Source: Pseudomonas fluorescens (GTDB lineage: Bacteria; Pseudomonadota; Gammaproteobacteria; Pseudomonadales; Pseudomonadaceae). Taken from it: a stretch of 64,000 nucleotides of DNA. Each line of letters starts with the position of its first letter. Position 1 is the stretch's first letter. This document shows positions 22,594-35,576 of this stretch, in pieces. The stretch spans positions 1-64,000 of the forward strand of contig NZ_KZ478003.1 of assembly GCF_002837185.1 (NCBI RefSeq). Reading direction: 5' to 3'. Below the pieces are notes generated by a model, which was not told where the DNA came from, made no database searches, and was given only the letters and a program-made list of their open reading frames with translations. The position numbers were made by a program, and so were the translations under genes.

Positions 22594-23802
22594 ATGTCTG
22601 CCTTCAATGCCGTTGAAAAAGGCGCCGCCGCCATTGGCGCCCATCTGGTCCGCGACGTGAGCCTGCCGGCCCTGGTGCTGCACCGCGAGGCACTGGAACA
22701 CAACATCCGCTGGATGCAGGCATTCGTCAGTGCCAGCGGCGCGCAGTTGGCGCCCCACGGCAAGACCAGCATGATGCCGGCGCTGTTCCAGCGTCAGGTC
22801 GCTGCGGGTGCGTGGGGCATCACCCTGGCCAACGCCGTGCAGACCCGCGCGGCCTACGCCGGTGGCGTGCGTCGCGTGCTGATGGCCAACCAGTTGGTGG
22901 GGGCGCCGAACATGGCGTTGATTGCCGACCTGCTGGCCGATCAGGATTTTGACTTTCATTGCATGGTCGATCACCCGGACAACGTCGCTGACCTGGGCCT
23001 GTTCTTCGCCGCCCGTGGCCTGCGCCTGAACGTGATGATCGAGTACGGTGTAGTCGGTGGTCGCTGCGGCTGCCGCAGCGAGCAGCAAGTGCGCGAATTG
23101 GCCAAGGCGATCAAGGCTCAACCTGCGCTGGCCCTGACCGGTATCGAAGGCTACGAAGGGGTGATCCACGGCGAGCACGCCATCAGCGGCATCCGTGAAT
23201 TCGCCGCCAGCCTCGTGCGACTGGCAGTGGACCTGCAGGACAACGGCTTTTTTGACCTGCCCAAACCCATCGTCACAGCCTCGGGTTCGGCCTGGTATGA
23301 CCTGATCGCCGAATCCTTCGAGCAACAGAATGCCGCCGGGCGCTTCCTCAGCGTGCTGCGCCCAGGCAGCTACGTGGCCCACGACCATGGTATCTACAAG
23401 CAAGCGCAATGCTGTGTGCTTGAGCGTCGCAGCGACCTCGACGAAGGCTTGCGCCCGGCGCTGGAAGTCTGGGCCCATGTGCAATCGTTGCCGGAACCGG
23501 GCTTTGCGGTGATCGCCCTGGGCAAGCGCGACGTGGCCTACGACGCCGGTCTGCCGGTACCGCTCAAGCGCTACAAGGCCGGGATCGTGCCGGCCGAGGG
23601 CGATGATGTGAGCGCGTGCCAGGTGACCGCCGTGATGGACCAGCATGCGTTCATGACCGTGGCGCCGGGGGTTGACCTGCGCATTGGCGACATCATTTCG
23701 TTTGGTACGTCCCACCCATGCCTGACCTTCGACAAGTGGCAGGTGGGTTGCCTGGTGGATGAGCAGTTGCGGGTGATCGAGTCCCTGCGTACGTGTTTCT
23801 AG
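22594..23802 (+). CDS. PLP-dependent D-serine-dehydratase-like / D-threonine-aldolase-like deaminase
   Basis: A 402-aa fold-type III PLP enzyme with an alanine-racemase-like N-terminal barrel. The PLP lysine lies in APHGKTSMMP near residue 55. The C-terminal metal site of this family is visible as HPC (FGTSHPCLTFDKW). Relatives eliminate water and ammonia from beta-hydroxy D-amino acids, giving a keto acid, or cleave D-threonine. RidA upstream and a KDG-kinase-like gene downstream fit a reaction that yields 2-keto-3-deoxygluconate from D-glucosaminate; simple D-serine or D-threonine use would not need that kinase. Activity is inferred. Confidence 0.82.
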   Translation: MSAFNAVEKGAAAIGAHLVRDVSLPALVLHREALEHNIRWMQAFVSASGAQLAPHGKTSMMPALFQRQVAAGAWGITLANAVQTRAAYAGGVRRVLMANQLVGAPNMALIADLLADQDFDFHCMVDHPDNVADLGLFFAARGLRLNVMIEYGVVGGRCGCRSEQQVRELAKAIKAQPALALTGIEGYEGVIHGEHAISGIREFAASLVRLAVDLQDNGFFDLPKPIVTASGSAWYDLIAESFEQQNAAGRFLSVLRPGSYVAHDHGIYKQAQCCVLERRSDLDEGLRPALEVWAHVQSLPEPGFAVIALGKRDVAYDAGLPVPLKRYKAGIVPAEGDDVSACQVTAVMDQHAFMTVAPGVDLRIGDIISFGTSHPCLTFDKWQVGCLVDEQLRVIESLRTCF

Positions 23803-23816
23803 ACCGCGTCGCGCCT

Positions 23817-23879
23817 ATCGGGGGCAAGCCCCCTCCCACATTTGGAATGCGTTCCCCTGTGGGGGGCTTGCCCCCGATG
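23817..23879. repeat. Inverted-order REP pair, copy 1 (upstream of kdgK-like gene)
   Basis: Here the order is reversed: the CCCCCTCCCAC arm comes first and the GTGGG-GGGCTTGCCCCC arm second, around a 20-base centre. The centre is identical to that of the copy at 24832. This copy has lost three bases in its right arm. Confidence 0.88.
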
Positions 23880-23908
23880 AGGCCATCAGCCCCACCGAGA
23901 CAGCAGCC

Positions 23909-24814
23909 ATGACCACTAAACCGCGCATCGCCCTTATCGGCGAATGCATGATCGAACTGCAACACCGCGCCGACGGCAGCCTGCACCAGAGCTTCGGCGG
24001 TGACACCCTGAACACCGCGGTGTACCTGCGCCGCGAACTGGGTGATATCGGCAGCGTCGACTACGTCACTGCCCTGGGCGATGACAGTTTCAGCGATTCA
24101 ATGTGCGCACAGTGGCAAGCCGAGGGCATCGGCCTGGGCATGGTCCAGCGCCTGCCCGGACGCCTGCCGGGTTTGTATTGCATCCAGACCGATGCCAATG
24201 GCGAGCGTAAGTTTCTCTACTGGCGCAACGAAGCGGCCGTACGCGATTGCTTCACCACGCCTGCGGCCGAACCGATCCTGGCGGCGTTGCCGGAGTATGA
24301 CGTGGTGTATTTCAGCGGCATCACCCTGGCGGTGCTGGGTGCGGTTGGGCGCGAGCGCTTGCTGGACACCCTGGTAGAGACCCGCCGCCGGGGCGGCAAG
24401 GTGGTGTTCGATAACAACTACCGGCCACGCTTATGGGCCGACGTGGACACGGCTCGTGAGGCTTATCGCAAGGTGTTGGCTGAAGTGGACATCGCCTTGC
24501 TGACCGAGGATGACGAGCGCGCGTTGTTTGGTTATGAGGACAGCGAACAGGTATTTGCGGCCTATCCAGCGATTGCGCAGGTGGTGCTCAAGCGGGGCGC
24601 GGATGCGTGTTTGATGCGTTGCGCGGGGGAGCGCTATGCGGTGCCGGCGGTAACGGTGGAGAAGGTGGTGGACACCACGGCGGCGGGGGATTCGTTCAGT
24701 GCGGCGTATCTGGCCGGGCGGCTCAAGGGTGAGTCGCCGCAAGAGGCAGCGTTGGCGGGGCATCGGCTGGCGAGTCGGGTGATTCAGGTGCCGGGGGCGT
24801 TGATACCGAGGTGA
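23909..24814 (+). CDS. kdgK: PfkB-family sugar kinase, 2-keto-3-deoxygluconate kinase-like
   Basis: A 301-aa ribokinase/PfkB-type kinase: N-terminal IALIGECMIEL and FGGDTLNTA substrate-binding motifs, and the C-terminal anion-hole/catalytic motif DTTAAGDSFSAAY near residue 255. The pattern fits KdgK, which phosphorylates KDG to KDPG for the Entner-Doudoroff aldolase. With the PLP deaminase and RidA upstream it would complete conversion of an amino-hexonate. It is flanked on both sides by almost identical REP pairs. Fructokinase or another PfkB substrate is possible. Confidence 0.83.
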   Translation: MTTKPRIALIGECMIELQHRADGSLHQSFGGDTLNTAVYLRRELGDIGSVDYVTALGDDSFSDSMCAQWQAEGIGLGMVQRLPGRLPGLYCIQTDANGERKFLYWRNEAAVRDCFTTPAAEPILAALPEYDVVYFSGITLAVLGAVGRERLLDTLVETRRRGGKVVFDNNYRPRLWADVDTAREAYRKVLAEVDIALLTEDDERALFGYEDSEQVFAAYPAIAQVVLKRGADACLMRCAGERYAVPAVTVEKVVDTTAAGDSFSAAYLAGRLKGESPQEAALAGHRLASRVIQVPGALIPR

Positions 24815-24831
24815 ATGGCCGCCTGTGGCGG

Positions 24832-24897
24832 ATCGGGGGCAAGCCCCCTCCCACATTTGGAATGCGTTCCCCTGTGGGAGGGGGCTTGCCCCCGATG
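24832..24897. repeat. Inverted-order REP pair, copy 2 (downstream of kdgK-like gene)
   Basis: Same architecture and same central 20 bases as the pair at 23817, with a full-length right arm. The two copies form direct repeats of about 60 bp, 1.0 kb apart, around a single gene. Confidence 0.9.
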
Positions 24898-24917
24898 GCG
24901 GTGTAAAGCCAACCCCC

Positions 24918-25193
24918 TCAGTCCCGGTAAAACACCTGCACCAGGTGATACCCAAACTTGCTCTTGATCGGCCCATGCACCACCTTCACCGGCTTCTTGA
25001 AGATCACCGCATCGATGGCCCCCACCATCTGCCCGGGCCGCACCTCACCCAGATCGCCGCCACGCTTGCCCGACGGGCAGGTGGAGTACTTCTTGGCGAG
25101 CACGTCAAAGGCTTCGCCCTTGGCAATGCGCTGCTTGAGTTGTTCGGCTTCTTCGCTGGTTTTCACCAGGATATGGCGGGCTTGGGCTTTCAT
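24918..25193 (-). CDS. Parvulin-type peptidyl-prolyl isomerase (PpiC-like), copy 1
   Basis: A 91-aa single-domain parvulin. Visible: ARHILVKTSEEAEQL at the start, CPSGKRGGDLGEVRPGQM in the middle and SKFGYHLVQV at the end. No signal peptide, so cytoplasmic. It catalyses cis-trans isomerisation of prolyl bonds. A paralogue lies at 39645. Confidence 0.93.
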   Translation of the reverse strand: MKAQARHILVKTSEEAEQLKQRIAKGEAFDVLAKKYSTCPSGKRGGDLGEVRPGQMVGAIDAVIFKKPVKVVHGPIKSKFGYHLVQVFYRD

Positions 25194-25236
25194 TGATGTC
25201 TACCAGGTGTGCGACGGCGCGCGATTATGCCTGAAC

Positions 25237-27774
25237 TCAGGCATCGACGCCGATCATGCTGCGGATTTTAGTGGCCAACAGGTCGATGGAAAATGGCTTG
25301 GCGACCATGTCCATGCCGTCCTCCAGGAAGCCCTGGCGTTCAGCGGCTTTCTCGGCATAACCGGTCATGAACAGCACGCGCAGGCCCGGGCGATGCTGGC
25401 GGGCGATTTCCGCCAGTTGCCTGCCGTTCATGCCCGGCAGGCCGACGTCGGTCACCAGCAAATCCACGCGCAAGTCCGATTCCAGCAGCGGCAGCGCGGC
25501 ACGCGCATCCGCCGCCTGGTGAGCGGTATAGCCCAGTTCGTCGAGCAGATTGACCACCAGCATGCGCACCGCCGGGTCGTCCTCGACCACCACCACGGCT
25601 TCTCCGGCCAGGGCCACCGGGGCTTCGCTCAGGCTGGCGGGCAGGCTGCTTTCCAGCGCGGTGCCGTGCAGGCGCGGCAAGTACAGGCGCACGCACGTGC
25701 CCTGGCCCGGCTCGCTCTGGATAGTCACATGGCCACCGGACTGCTGGGCGAAGCCGTAGATCATCGACAAGCCCAGTCCGGTGCCTTGGCCGATGGGTTT
25801 GGTGGTAAAGAACGGGTCGAAGGCCTTGGCCAGGATCTTCGGCGCCATCCCGCTGCCGTTGTCGCGCACGCCGAGCATCACGTAGTCGCCGGCCTTGACC
25901 GGCTCCAGGGTGGTGATATCGGTGCCGTCCAGATAGCTGTTGGCGGTTTCGATCAGCAGTTCGCCGCCGTCGGGCATGGCGTCGCGAGCATTGATCACCA
26001 GGTTGAGCAGGGCGTTTTCCAGTTGGCTGGCGTCGGTGTTCACCGGCCAGATGTCTTTGCCAAGCTGCACGTTGAGGGTGATATGCGCGCCCTTGGTGCG
26101 GCGGAAGAGGTCTTCCAGGGACGCCACCAGTTGGTTGGGATCTGTGGGTCGCCGGTCCAGCGATTGGCGCCGTGAGAATGCCAGCAGTCGGTGGGTAAGG
26201 GCGGCGGCGCGGTGGGCGGACGTCACGGCGGCATCGGCAAAGCGGCCGATGTCCTCACTGCGGCCGTCGGCAATGTAGCGTTGCATCAGGTCGAGGCTGC
26301 CGATGATACCGGTGAGCATATTGTTGAAGTCGTGGGCGATACCGCCCGTGAGCTGACCCACCGCTTCCATTTTCTGCGCGTGGCGCAAGGCATCTTCGGC
26401 CCGCTCGCGCTCGAACATCTCGTTCTGCAGGCGCTGGTTGGCCTCGGCCAGTGCCTGGGTGCGCTGGGCCACGCGTTCTTCGAGATTCTCGTTGAGATGG
26501 CGCAGGGCTTCTTCGGTGAGCTTGCGTTCGGTCTCATCGATCACAAAGATGTAGAAACCGTTCACCGAGCCGTCGTTGCTGAAGCGCGGCAGGTACTTCA
26601 TCAAGGCATGGCGCGCTCGCCCGTCGCGATGGGGCGAGACGGTCATGAAGCTGCACGCCTTGCCGTTGAGCGCGGCGGCGATCTTGTCTGCGCGCCCGGC
26701 GTACACCTCGTCGCCGATGACTTCGCGGATGGTCTTGCCGTACAGCTCCTGTGGCGTCTTGCCGTACCAGTCGAGGTAGGCGCTGTTGTTCAGGCGAAAG
26801 CGCTGCTCGTGGTCGACATAGCCGATCAACACCGGCATGGCGTTGATGATCAGTTGCAGCTCGGTCTGGCTTTGACGCAGCGCCTGCTCGGTGTGCTTGC
26901 GCTCGGTGAGGTCCAGCGCGGCGCCAAGGAACCGCGCCGGCCGTCCCTGCGGGTCCTTGTAGCAACGGCCACGGGCAAACACCCAGCGCACCTGGCCGTC
27001 GGCTTGCTGCAGGCGGTATTCCTCGGCGTATTCGGTACCGTAGGTGATGCAGTGCTTGATGCTGCGCGTGACCGAGCCTCGGTCTTCGGGGTGCACGCCG
27101 AGCAGGTAGGCGCTGATGGGCAAGAGGCCGGCGTCATTCGGGTCGACGCTATGCAAGTAAGCGAAATGCGCGTCGGCGATAAAGCGGTCTTCGCCGATGT
27201 CCCAGTCCCAGGTGCCTACTGCGTCGGTCGCCGCCAGTGCCAGCTGCAGACGCTGCTCGGTACTGTGCTGGGCCTTGAGGCTGTCTTCGGAGCGCTGCTG
27301 CAATTCGAGGGCTTTGCTGCGCCGCTCGTTGGTTTCGATGGCGGTGACCAGGATGCCGGCCACGCGGCCGCTTTCATCGCGCACCGGGCTGTAGGTCAGG
27401 TCGAGCCAGATCTCAGTGTCGCGATGGTTGCGCTGCAGCACAAAACACTGCTCGCTGAAGGTTCGCACCTGGCCGCTGAGCACCGCGTCATAGATCGGCG
27501 CAGCAAAGCTCTGCAGTTCCGGCCAGGTCGTGTGTACCGGCTGGCCCAGGGCATCGGGGTGCTTGTTGCCGGCCAGCAGGGCGAAGCCATCGTTGTAGAG
27601 CTGGATGAGCTGCTCGCCCCAGAGCAGCAGCATCGGCATGGGCGAATGCACCACGATATCCACGGCGGTGCGCAGACTTTGCGGCCAGTCATTGGCCTCA
27701 CCGAGGGGGCTTTGCGCCCAGTCCAGCCGCTCGATCAGTGCAGCGGCCTCGCTACCGGTGGATGTTCCATTCAT
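25237..27774 (-). CDS. Hybrid sensor histidine kinase with PAS domains and C-terminal receiver
   Basis: About 845 aa from ATG 27774 (upstream in-frame ATGs at 27819 and 27867 cannot be excluded). N-terminal PAS-like sensor, then two more PAS/PAC units ([33 protein letters not shown]), a coiled coil, HisKA with the phospho-accepting His in GGIAHDFNN near residue 480, HATPase with DNGSGM near 638 and GTGLGLS near 664, and a receiver with the phospho-Asp in TDVGLPG near residue 773. No transmembrane segment is evident, so sensing is cytoplasmic. No partner regulator is adjacent. It follows aacS by 142 bp on the same strand. Signal unknown. Confidence 0.88.
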   Translation of the reverse strand: MNGTSTGSEAAALIERLDWAQSPLGEANDWPQSLRTAVDIVVHSPMPMLLLWGEQLIQLYNDGFALLAGNKHPDALGQPVHTTWPELQSFAAPIYDAVLSGQVRTFSEQCFVLQRNHRDTEIWLDLTYSPVRDESGRVAGILVTAIETNERRSKALELQQRSEDSLKAQHSTEQRLQLALAATDAVGTWDWDIGEDRFIADAHFAYLHSVDPNDAGLLPISAYLLGVHPEDRGSVTRSIKHCITYGTEYAEEYRLQQADGQVRWVFARGRCYKDPQGRPARFLGAALDLTERKHTEQALRQSQTELQLIINAMPVLIGYVDHEQRFRLNNSAYLDWYGKTPQELYGKTIREVIGDEVYAGRADKIAAALNGKACSFMTVSPHRDGRARHALMKYLPRFSNDGSVNGFYIFVIDETERKLTEEALRHLNENLEERVAQRTQALAEANQRLQNEMFERERAEDALRHAQKMEAVGQLTGGIAHDFNNMLTGIIGSLDLMQRYIADGRSEDIGRFADAAVTSAHRAAALTHRLLAFSRRQSLDRRPTDPNQLVASLEDLFRRTKGAHITLNVQLGKDIWPVNTDASQLENALLNLVINARDAMPDGGELLIETANSYLDGTDITTLEPVKAGDYVMLGVRDNGSGMAPKILAKAFDPFFTTKPIGQGTGLGLSMIYGFAQQSGGHVTIQSEPGQGTCVRLYLPRLHGTALESSLPASLSEAPVALAGEAVVVVEDDPAVRMLVVNLLDELGYTAHQAADARAALPLLESDLRVDLLVTDVGLPGMNGRQLAEIARQHRPGLRVLFMTGYAEKAAERQGFLEDGMDMVAKPFSIDLLATKIRSMIGVDA

Positions 27775-27916
27775 AAACAAGCCTTGCGCTTCACGCTCTG
27801 AAAAAAAGACAACACCCATTATCCCAAGAGACAACCACGGGTGGCTACCTCGAAAAATAGCATGCATTGCCGGTTTTTCTTCAAAACGCCGTATCAGCGC
27901 TGAAACCTTTCATCTG

Positions 27917-29869
<1,953 letters not shown>

Positions 29870-29919
29870 AGCGAGATCTCTTGTTCTTTTACTGGTGTTC
29901 CAAACAATAGAGTTCCAGT

Positions 29920-30006
29920 GTGGGAGGGGGCTTGCCCCCGATGGCGGTGGTTCAGCTGGCACATGTGATACTGATCCACTGCCATCGGGGGCAAGCCCCC
30001 TCCTAC
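29920..30006. repeat. REPIN, GTGGGAGG family
   Basis: Arms GTGGGAGGGGGCTTGCCCCC and its inverse (right arm ends CTCCTAC, one substitution). It separates aacS from the dehydrogenase gene in the same leftward transcription unit. Confidence 0.93.
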
Positions 30007-30028
30007 ATTTGATCTCCACTGCCTGGGG

Positions 30029-30802
30029 TTATTGGGCCAGCCAGCCGCCATCGATGTTCCACGCCGCACCACGCACCTGGGCGCCGGCCTCGCTGCATAA
30101 GAACAGCACCAACTCACCCAACTGTGACGGCGTCACAAACTCCAGCGACGGCTGTTTTTCCGCGAGCAGATCCTGCTGCGCCTGCTGCGGCTCCACCCCG
30201 CTGGCCACACGATCATCAATCTGCTTCTGCACCAGCGGCGTCAGTACCCAGCCTGGGCAAATGGCATTGCACGTCACGTTGCTGGTAGCGGTTTCCAGGC
30301 CCACGACTTTGGTCAGGCCGATTACCCCGTGCTTGGCCGCCACATAGGCTGCCTTGCCCACCGAACCGACCTGGCCATGCACCGAGGCGATATTGACGAT
30401 GCGTCCCCAGCCCCTGGCCTTCATGCCCGGCAGGCTCAAGCGGGTGCTGTGGAACACCGATGACAGGTTGATGGCGATGATCGAGTCCCAACGCTCCACC
30501 GGAAAGTCTTCCACTGCCGCCACGTGCTGGATGCCGGCGTTATTGACCAGAATGTCGACGCCGCCGAACTCGTGCTCGGCGTAGGCGAGCATCTCGGCGA
30601 TCTGTGCCGGGTCGCTGACGTCCGCCGGGTGATGCCCGACCTTGCCGCCCAATGCCTGCACCTGGGCGATCACCGCGCTGGCGTCGCCGAAGCCGTTGAG
30701 AATCAGGTTGGCGCCGGCCTTGGCCAGGCTCAGGGCAATGCCCAGGCCGATGCCGCTGGTGGAGCCGGTGACCAGAGCCGTCTTGCCGTTCAATCTCGTC
30801 AT
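30029..30802 (-). CDS. bdhA: D-3-hydroxybutyrate dehydrogenase (SDR)
   Basis: A 257-aa SDR: TGSTSGIG cofactor motif, NNAGIQH, S...YxxxK in ASVHGQVGSVGKAAYVAAKHG near residue 150, and the family-typical QVRGAAWNIDGGW C-terminus. It oxidises (R)-3-hydroxybutyrate to acetoacetate with NAD. ATG 30802 has GAGGTT upstream; five additional residues upstream are possible but unlikely. It lies 7 bp after the GntP permease gene, and acetoacetyl-CoA synthetase follows, so the three act in one pathway. Confidence 0.92.
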   Translation of the reverse strand: MTRLNGKTALVTGSTSGIGLGIALSLAKAGANLILNGFGDASAVIAQVQALGGKVGHHPADVSDPAQIAEMLAYAEHEFGGVDILVNNAGIQHVAAVEDFPVERWDSIIAINLSSVFHSTRLSLPGMKARGWGRIVNIASVHGQVGSVGKAAYVAAKHGVIGLTKVVGLETATSNVTCNAICPGWVLTPLVQKQIDDRVASGVEPQQAQQDLLAEKQPSLEFVTPSQLGELVLFLCSEAGAQVRGAAWNIDGGWLAQ

Positions 30803-30809
30803 GAAAACC

Positions 30810-32201
30810 TCACACAATGCCGGTGGCGTAGAAAGTACCGATCACCACGAACACCGCGAGGGTCTTGATGATCGTGATGCCGAAAATGTCCTTGTAGGCT
30901 TCGCGGTGAGTCAGCCCGGTCACCGCCAACAGCGTGATGACCGCGCCGTTGTGCGGCAGGGTGTCCATGCCGCCGCTGGCCATGGCCGCGACCCGGTGCA
31001 GCACTTCAAGGGGGATATTGGCCGCATGGGCCGCTGAAATAAAGCTCTCGGACATGGCTGCCAGGGCGATGCTCATGCCGCCGGACGCGGAGCCGGTAAT
31101 CCCCGCCAGCAGGGTCACGGTAATGGCTTCGTTGACCAGCGGGTTGGGGATGCCCTTGAGCCAGTCCGCCAGCACCAGAAAGCCCGGCAACGAGGCGATC
31201 ACTGCACCGAAACCGTATTCCGAGGCAGTGTTCATCGCTGCCAGCAACGCGCCGCTGACCGCACTTTTACTGCCTTCGGCCAGCTTGCTCTTGATCGCCG
31301 AGAAGCCGCACACCAGCACCACGATAATCCCCACCAGCAACGCCGCCTGCACCGCCCAGATCGCAGTGAGTTTGGCAATTTCAGTGGTCACCGGAGCGCT
31401 CATGCCGGGCAGGCTGAGGCTGTGGGTCTTGCCGTACCACTGCGGGATCCAGTGGGTGAACAGCAGGTTCATCACCCCCACCAGAATCAGCGGCGACAGC
31501 GCGATCCAGGGGTTGGGCAGGGTCAGGTTCTCGGCGGTTTCCGGTTCGTTGCGCAGCTCGGTGCCATAGCCTTCGCCCGCGCGCTGGGCCTTGTTGCGTT
31601 GGCGCGCCAGGTACAGCATGCCGGCGCAGAATACGAAGATCGTACCGATCAGCCCCAGCCACGGTGCGGCCCAGGCCGTGGTGTTGAAGAAGGTGCTGGG
31701 GATGATGTTCTGGATCTGCGGCGTGCCGGGCAGGGCGTCCATGGTGAACGAGAACGCGCCAAGGGCGATGGTGGCCGGGATCAGGCGCTTGGGGATATTG
31801 CTCTGGCGGAACATCTCCGCCGCAAACGGGTACACCGCAAATACCACCACAAACAGCGACACACCGCCGTAGGTGAGCAGGGCGCAGACCAGTACGATCA
31901 CCAGCATCGCCTGGCGCGTACCGAGCACACGAATGGCGGCGGCGACAATCGAGCGCGAAAAGCCTGACAGCTCGATCAGCTTGCCGAACACCGCGCCGAG
32001 CAGGAACACCGGGAAATACAGCTTGATAAAGCCGACCATCTTTTCCATGAACACCCCGGTAAAGGCCGGAGCGACAGCGGACGGGTCAGTGAGCAGCACA
32101 GCGCCAAGGGCAGCGATTGGGGCAAACAGGATGACGCTGTAGCCACGGTAGGCAGCCAGCATCAGCAGCGCCAGCGCTGCCAGGGCAATGATCACACTCA
32201 T
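30810..32201 (-). CDS. GntP-family permease, probable 3-hydroxybutyrate/acetoacetate importer
   Basis: A 463-aa inner-membrane transporter of the GntP family with about 12 hydrophobic segments; the SASGGMSIALAAMSESF block near residue 371 and the DTLPHNGAVITLL block near 415 are typical. The family imports gluconate and other small hydroxy-acids with protons. First gene of the 3-hydroxybutyrate operon, so hydroxybutyrate is the likely substrate, as for the P. aeruginosa PA2004-type locus. A sigma54-type promoter lies 54 bp upstream. Confidence 0.88.
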   Translation of the reverse strand: MSVIIALAALALLMLAAYRGYSVILFAPIAALGAVLLTDPSAVAPAFTGVFMEKMVGFIKLYFPVFLLGAVFGKLIELSGFSRSIVAAAIRVLGTRQAMLVIVLVCALLTYGGVSLFVVVFAVYPFAAEMFRQSNIPKRLIPATIALGAFSFTMDALPGTPQIQNIIPSTFFNTTAWAAPWLGLIGTIFVFCAGMLYLARQRNKAQRAGEGYGTELRNEPETAENLTLPNPWIALSPLILVGVMNLLFTHWIPQWYGKTHSLSLPGMSAPVTTEIAKLTAIWAVQAALLVGIIVVLVCGFSAIKSKLAEGSKSAVSGALLAAMNTASEYGFGAVIASLPGFLVLADWLKGIPNPLVNEAITVTLLAGITGSASGGMSIALAAMSESFISAAHAANIPLEVLHRVAAMASGGMDTLPHNGAVITLLAVTGLTHREAYKDIFGITIIKTLAVFVVIGTFYATGIV

Positions 32202-32254
32202 GGTGTGTCTCCATCGGATTGTTATTGTTGTGGGGTGGGGCTTTGGGGAGGTAT

Positions 32255-32270
32255 AGCGAGATGTGTGCCA
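32255..32270 (-). promoter_or_regulatory. Sigma54-type -24/-12 promoter of the 3-hydroxybutyrate operon
   Basis: Read on the minus strand: TGGCACACATCTCGCT, with invariant GG and GC at the correct spacing. Transcription would begin near 32244, about 43 bp before the gntP ATG. The adjacent gene encodes a sigma54 activator, which strongly supports the assignment. Confidence 0.78.
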
Positions 32271-32330
32271 AGTATTTAAGTTCTTGAAATAAAAGGTTAT
32301 TTATAGGATTTTGCGTTGATTTTTTTGGAG

Positions 32331-32353
32331 GCTATCTCAATAGTGAGACAAAC
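32331..32353 (-). promoter_or_regulatory. Candidate enhancer (UAS) dyad 1
   Basis: On the minus strand this reads GTCTCACTATTGAGATAGC, matching 15 of 19 positions of the site at 32477 (shared GTCTC.CTA..GAGA.AGC). It lies about 60 bp upstream of the -24 element. Confidence 0.5.
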
Positions 32354-32364
32354 ACAGCTCCAAT

Positions 32365-32451
32365 GTGGGAGGGGGCTTGCCCCCGATGGCGGTATATCAG
32401 GTGTATATGCTTAACCTGACACACTGCTATCGGGGGCAAGCCCCCTCCCAC
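32365..32451. repeat. REPIN, GTGGGAGG family, between two candidate enhancer dyads
   Basis: Both arms intact and flanked by CAAT/ATTG that extend the palindrome. It sits between the regulator gene and the gntP promoter, separating the dyads at 32331 and 32477. Confidence 0.93.
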
Positions 32452-32485
32452 ATTGGGTTGTCTTTATATTGAGAGCGCTGTCTCT

Positions 32486-33886
<1,401 letters not shown>

Positions 33887-33900
33887 GGGTACAAAATCCT

Positions 33901-33998
33901 GTAGGCGCGAGCTTGCTCGCGAAGGTTATCAACGATAACGCGGCGCTTCTGGAGGAACTTGGAGTATTCAATTTCTTCGCGAGCAAGCTCGCTCCTAC
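33901..33998. repeat. REPIN, GTAGGAGC family, overlapping the yejF stop codon
   Basis: Arms GTAGGCGCGAGCTTGCTCGC (one substitution) and the intact inverse. The interior shares TCAACGATAACGCG with the REPIN at 7882. The right-hand terminal GTAG contains the TAG stop of yejF. Confidence 0.93.
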
Positions 33999-35566
33999 AG
34001 GGGAATGTGCGCCGCTGCCAGAAGCTCCCGGGTGTAGGGGTGTTGCGGCGACTCAAATACGTCATGACTGGCGCCACGTTCCACTACCTTGCCGTCCTTG
34101 ACCACGATCATATCGTGGGCCATCGCACGCACCACCGTCAGGTCATGGCTGATGAACAGGTACGTCAGGCCGTATTTCTCCTGCAGTTCGCGCAGCAGCG
34201 CCACCACTTGTTTTTGCACCGTACGGTCCAGCGCCGAGGTGGGTTCATCCAGCAGCATCAGCGCCGGCTTGAGCACCAGCGCACGCGCAATGGCGATACG
34301 TTGCCGCTGGCCGCCGGAAAACTCATGGGGGTAGCGATGGCGGCTGGCGGGGTCCAGGCCCACATCCTTGAGGACCTGGATCACTTGCGCTTCGCGCGCG
34401 TCGAGGCTGCACGGGGCGTGCACTTGCAGGCCCTCGCTGATGATCTGCTGCACTGACATGCGTGGGCTGAGGCTGCCATAGGGGTCCTGGAACACGACCT
34501 GCATCTGCTTGCGCCACGGCCGCATCTGCTGATGAGTGAGCGGGTCGAGGGACTGGCCCTGGAAGCGGATGCTGCCGCTGGAGTCCAGCAAGCGCAAAAT
34601 CGCCTGGCCGAGGGTGGACTTGCCCGAGCCGGACTCGCCGACAATCCCCAGGGTCTTGCCCCGTTGCACGCTCAGGCTGATGCCGTCCACCGCGCGCAGG
34701 TAGGTCTTGGGCCGAAAAAGCCCGCCGCCGAGGCGAAACTGCACGGTCAGGTCATCGACCTGCAAGACCGTCTCGCGCTCGTCGCTGCACAGCGCATCGC
34801 TGGACGGTTCGGCGTCCAGCAGCAGGCGGCTGTAAGGGTGCTGGGGCGCCGTGAACAGCGTCTGGCAATCGGCCTGCTCGACGATCTCTCCGGCGCGCAT
34901 CACGCACACCCGCTGGGCAATGCTGCGCACCAGGTTGAGGTCATGGCTGATCAGCAGCAGTGACATGCCCAGGCGTTGCTGCAGGGACTTGAGCAACAGC
35001 AGGATCTTGCGCTGCACGGTCACGTCCAGCGCGGTGGTGGGTTCGTCGGCAATCAGCAGCTCCGGCTCGCAGGCCAGGGCCATGGCGATCATCACCCGCT
35101 GGCGCTGGCCACCGGAGAGTTGATGGGGATAGGCCTTGAGCCGCTCCCTGGGCTTCTGGATGCCCACCAGGTCGAGCAGTTCGAGGATGCGCGCCTGCGC
35201 CGCCTTGCCGCCCAGGCCCTTGTGCAGCAGCAGGGTCTCGCCGATCTGCTTTTGGACCGTATGCAGCGGGTTCAGAGAGGTCATCGGCTCCTGAAAGATC
35301 ATGGCAATGCGGTTGCCGCGCAGCTTTTGCAGGGCCGCAGGTGACGCGCCCATCAACTCCTGGCCGCGGTACTTCACCGAGCCTGTGCTGTGCGCGCCGG
35401 CGTCGGGCAGCAATTGCAGGATCGAATGGGCGGTCACGGATTTGCCCGAGCCCGACTCGCCAACCAGCGCCAGGCATTCGCCTGGGCGTACGTCCAGGCT
35501 CACATTGTGCACCACGGTCTGGCCGCCGAACGCCACGCACAGGTCACGGATTTCAATCAGGTTCAT
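33995..35566 (-). CDS. yejF: Peptide ABC transporter ATPase, two nucleotide-binding domains (YejF)
   Basis: A 523-aa tandem ATPase. Domain 1: Walker A GESGSGKS near residue 37, signature [14 protein letters not shown]; domain 2: Walker A GESGSGKS near 310, signature [14 protein letters not shown]. It powers YejABE-type import of oligopeptides (including microcin C-like compounds in enterobacteria). The start lies 10 bp after the yejE stop. The last sense codon is directly followed by a TAG that belongs to the REPIN. Confidence 0.93.
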   Translation of the reverse strand: MNLIEIRDLCVAFGGQTVVHNVSLDVRPGECLALVGESGSGKSVTAHSILQLLPDAGAHSTGSVKYRGQELMGASPAALQKLRGNRIAMIFQEPMTSLNPLHTVQKQIGETLLLHKGLGGKAAQARILELLDLVGIQKPRERLKAYPHQLSGGQRQRVMIAMALACEPELLIADEPTTALDVTVQRKILLLLKSLQQRLGMSLLLISHDLNLVRSIAQRVCVMRAGEIVEQADCQTLFTAPQHPYSRLLLDAEPSSDALCSDERETVLQVDDLTVQFRLGGGLFRPKTYLRAVDGISLSVQRGKTLGIVGESGSGKSTLGQAILRLLDSSGSIRFQGQSLDPLTHQQMRPWRKQMQVVFQDPYGSLSPRMSVQQIISEGLQVHAPCSLDAREAQVIQVLKDVGLDPASRHRYPHEFSGGQRQRIAIARALVLKPALMLLDEPTSALDRTVQKQVVALLRELQEKYGLTYLFISHDLTVVRAMAHDMIVVKDGKVVERGASHDVFESPQHPYTRELLAAAHIPL

Positions 35567-35576
35567 ACGCGGTCAC

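Noticed and set aside
21718-23715. Long antisense frame across the IclR and PLP-enzyme genes
   Set aside because: Same shadow pattern; it also runs through a REPIN and has no start signal or recognisable domain.
29870-30019. N-terminal extension of acetoacetyl-CoA synthetase
   Set aside because: The extra 50 codons translate the REPIN (GLAPDG / ASPLPH pattern), and the family start is at 29869.
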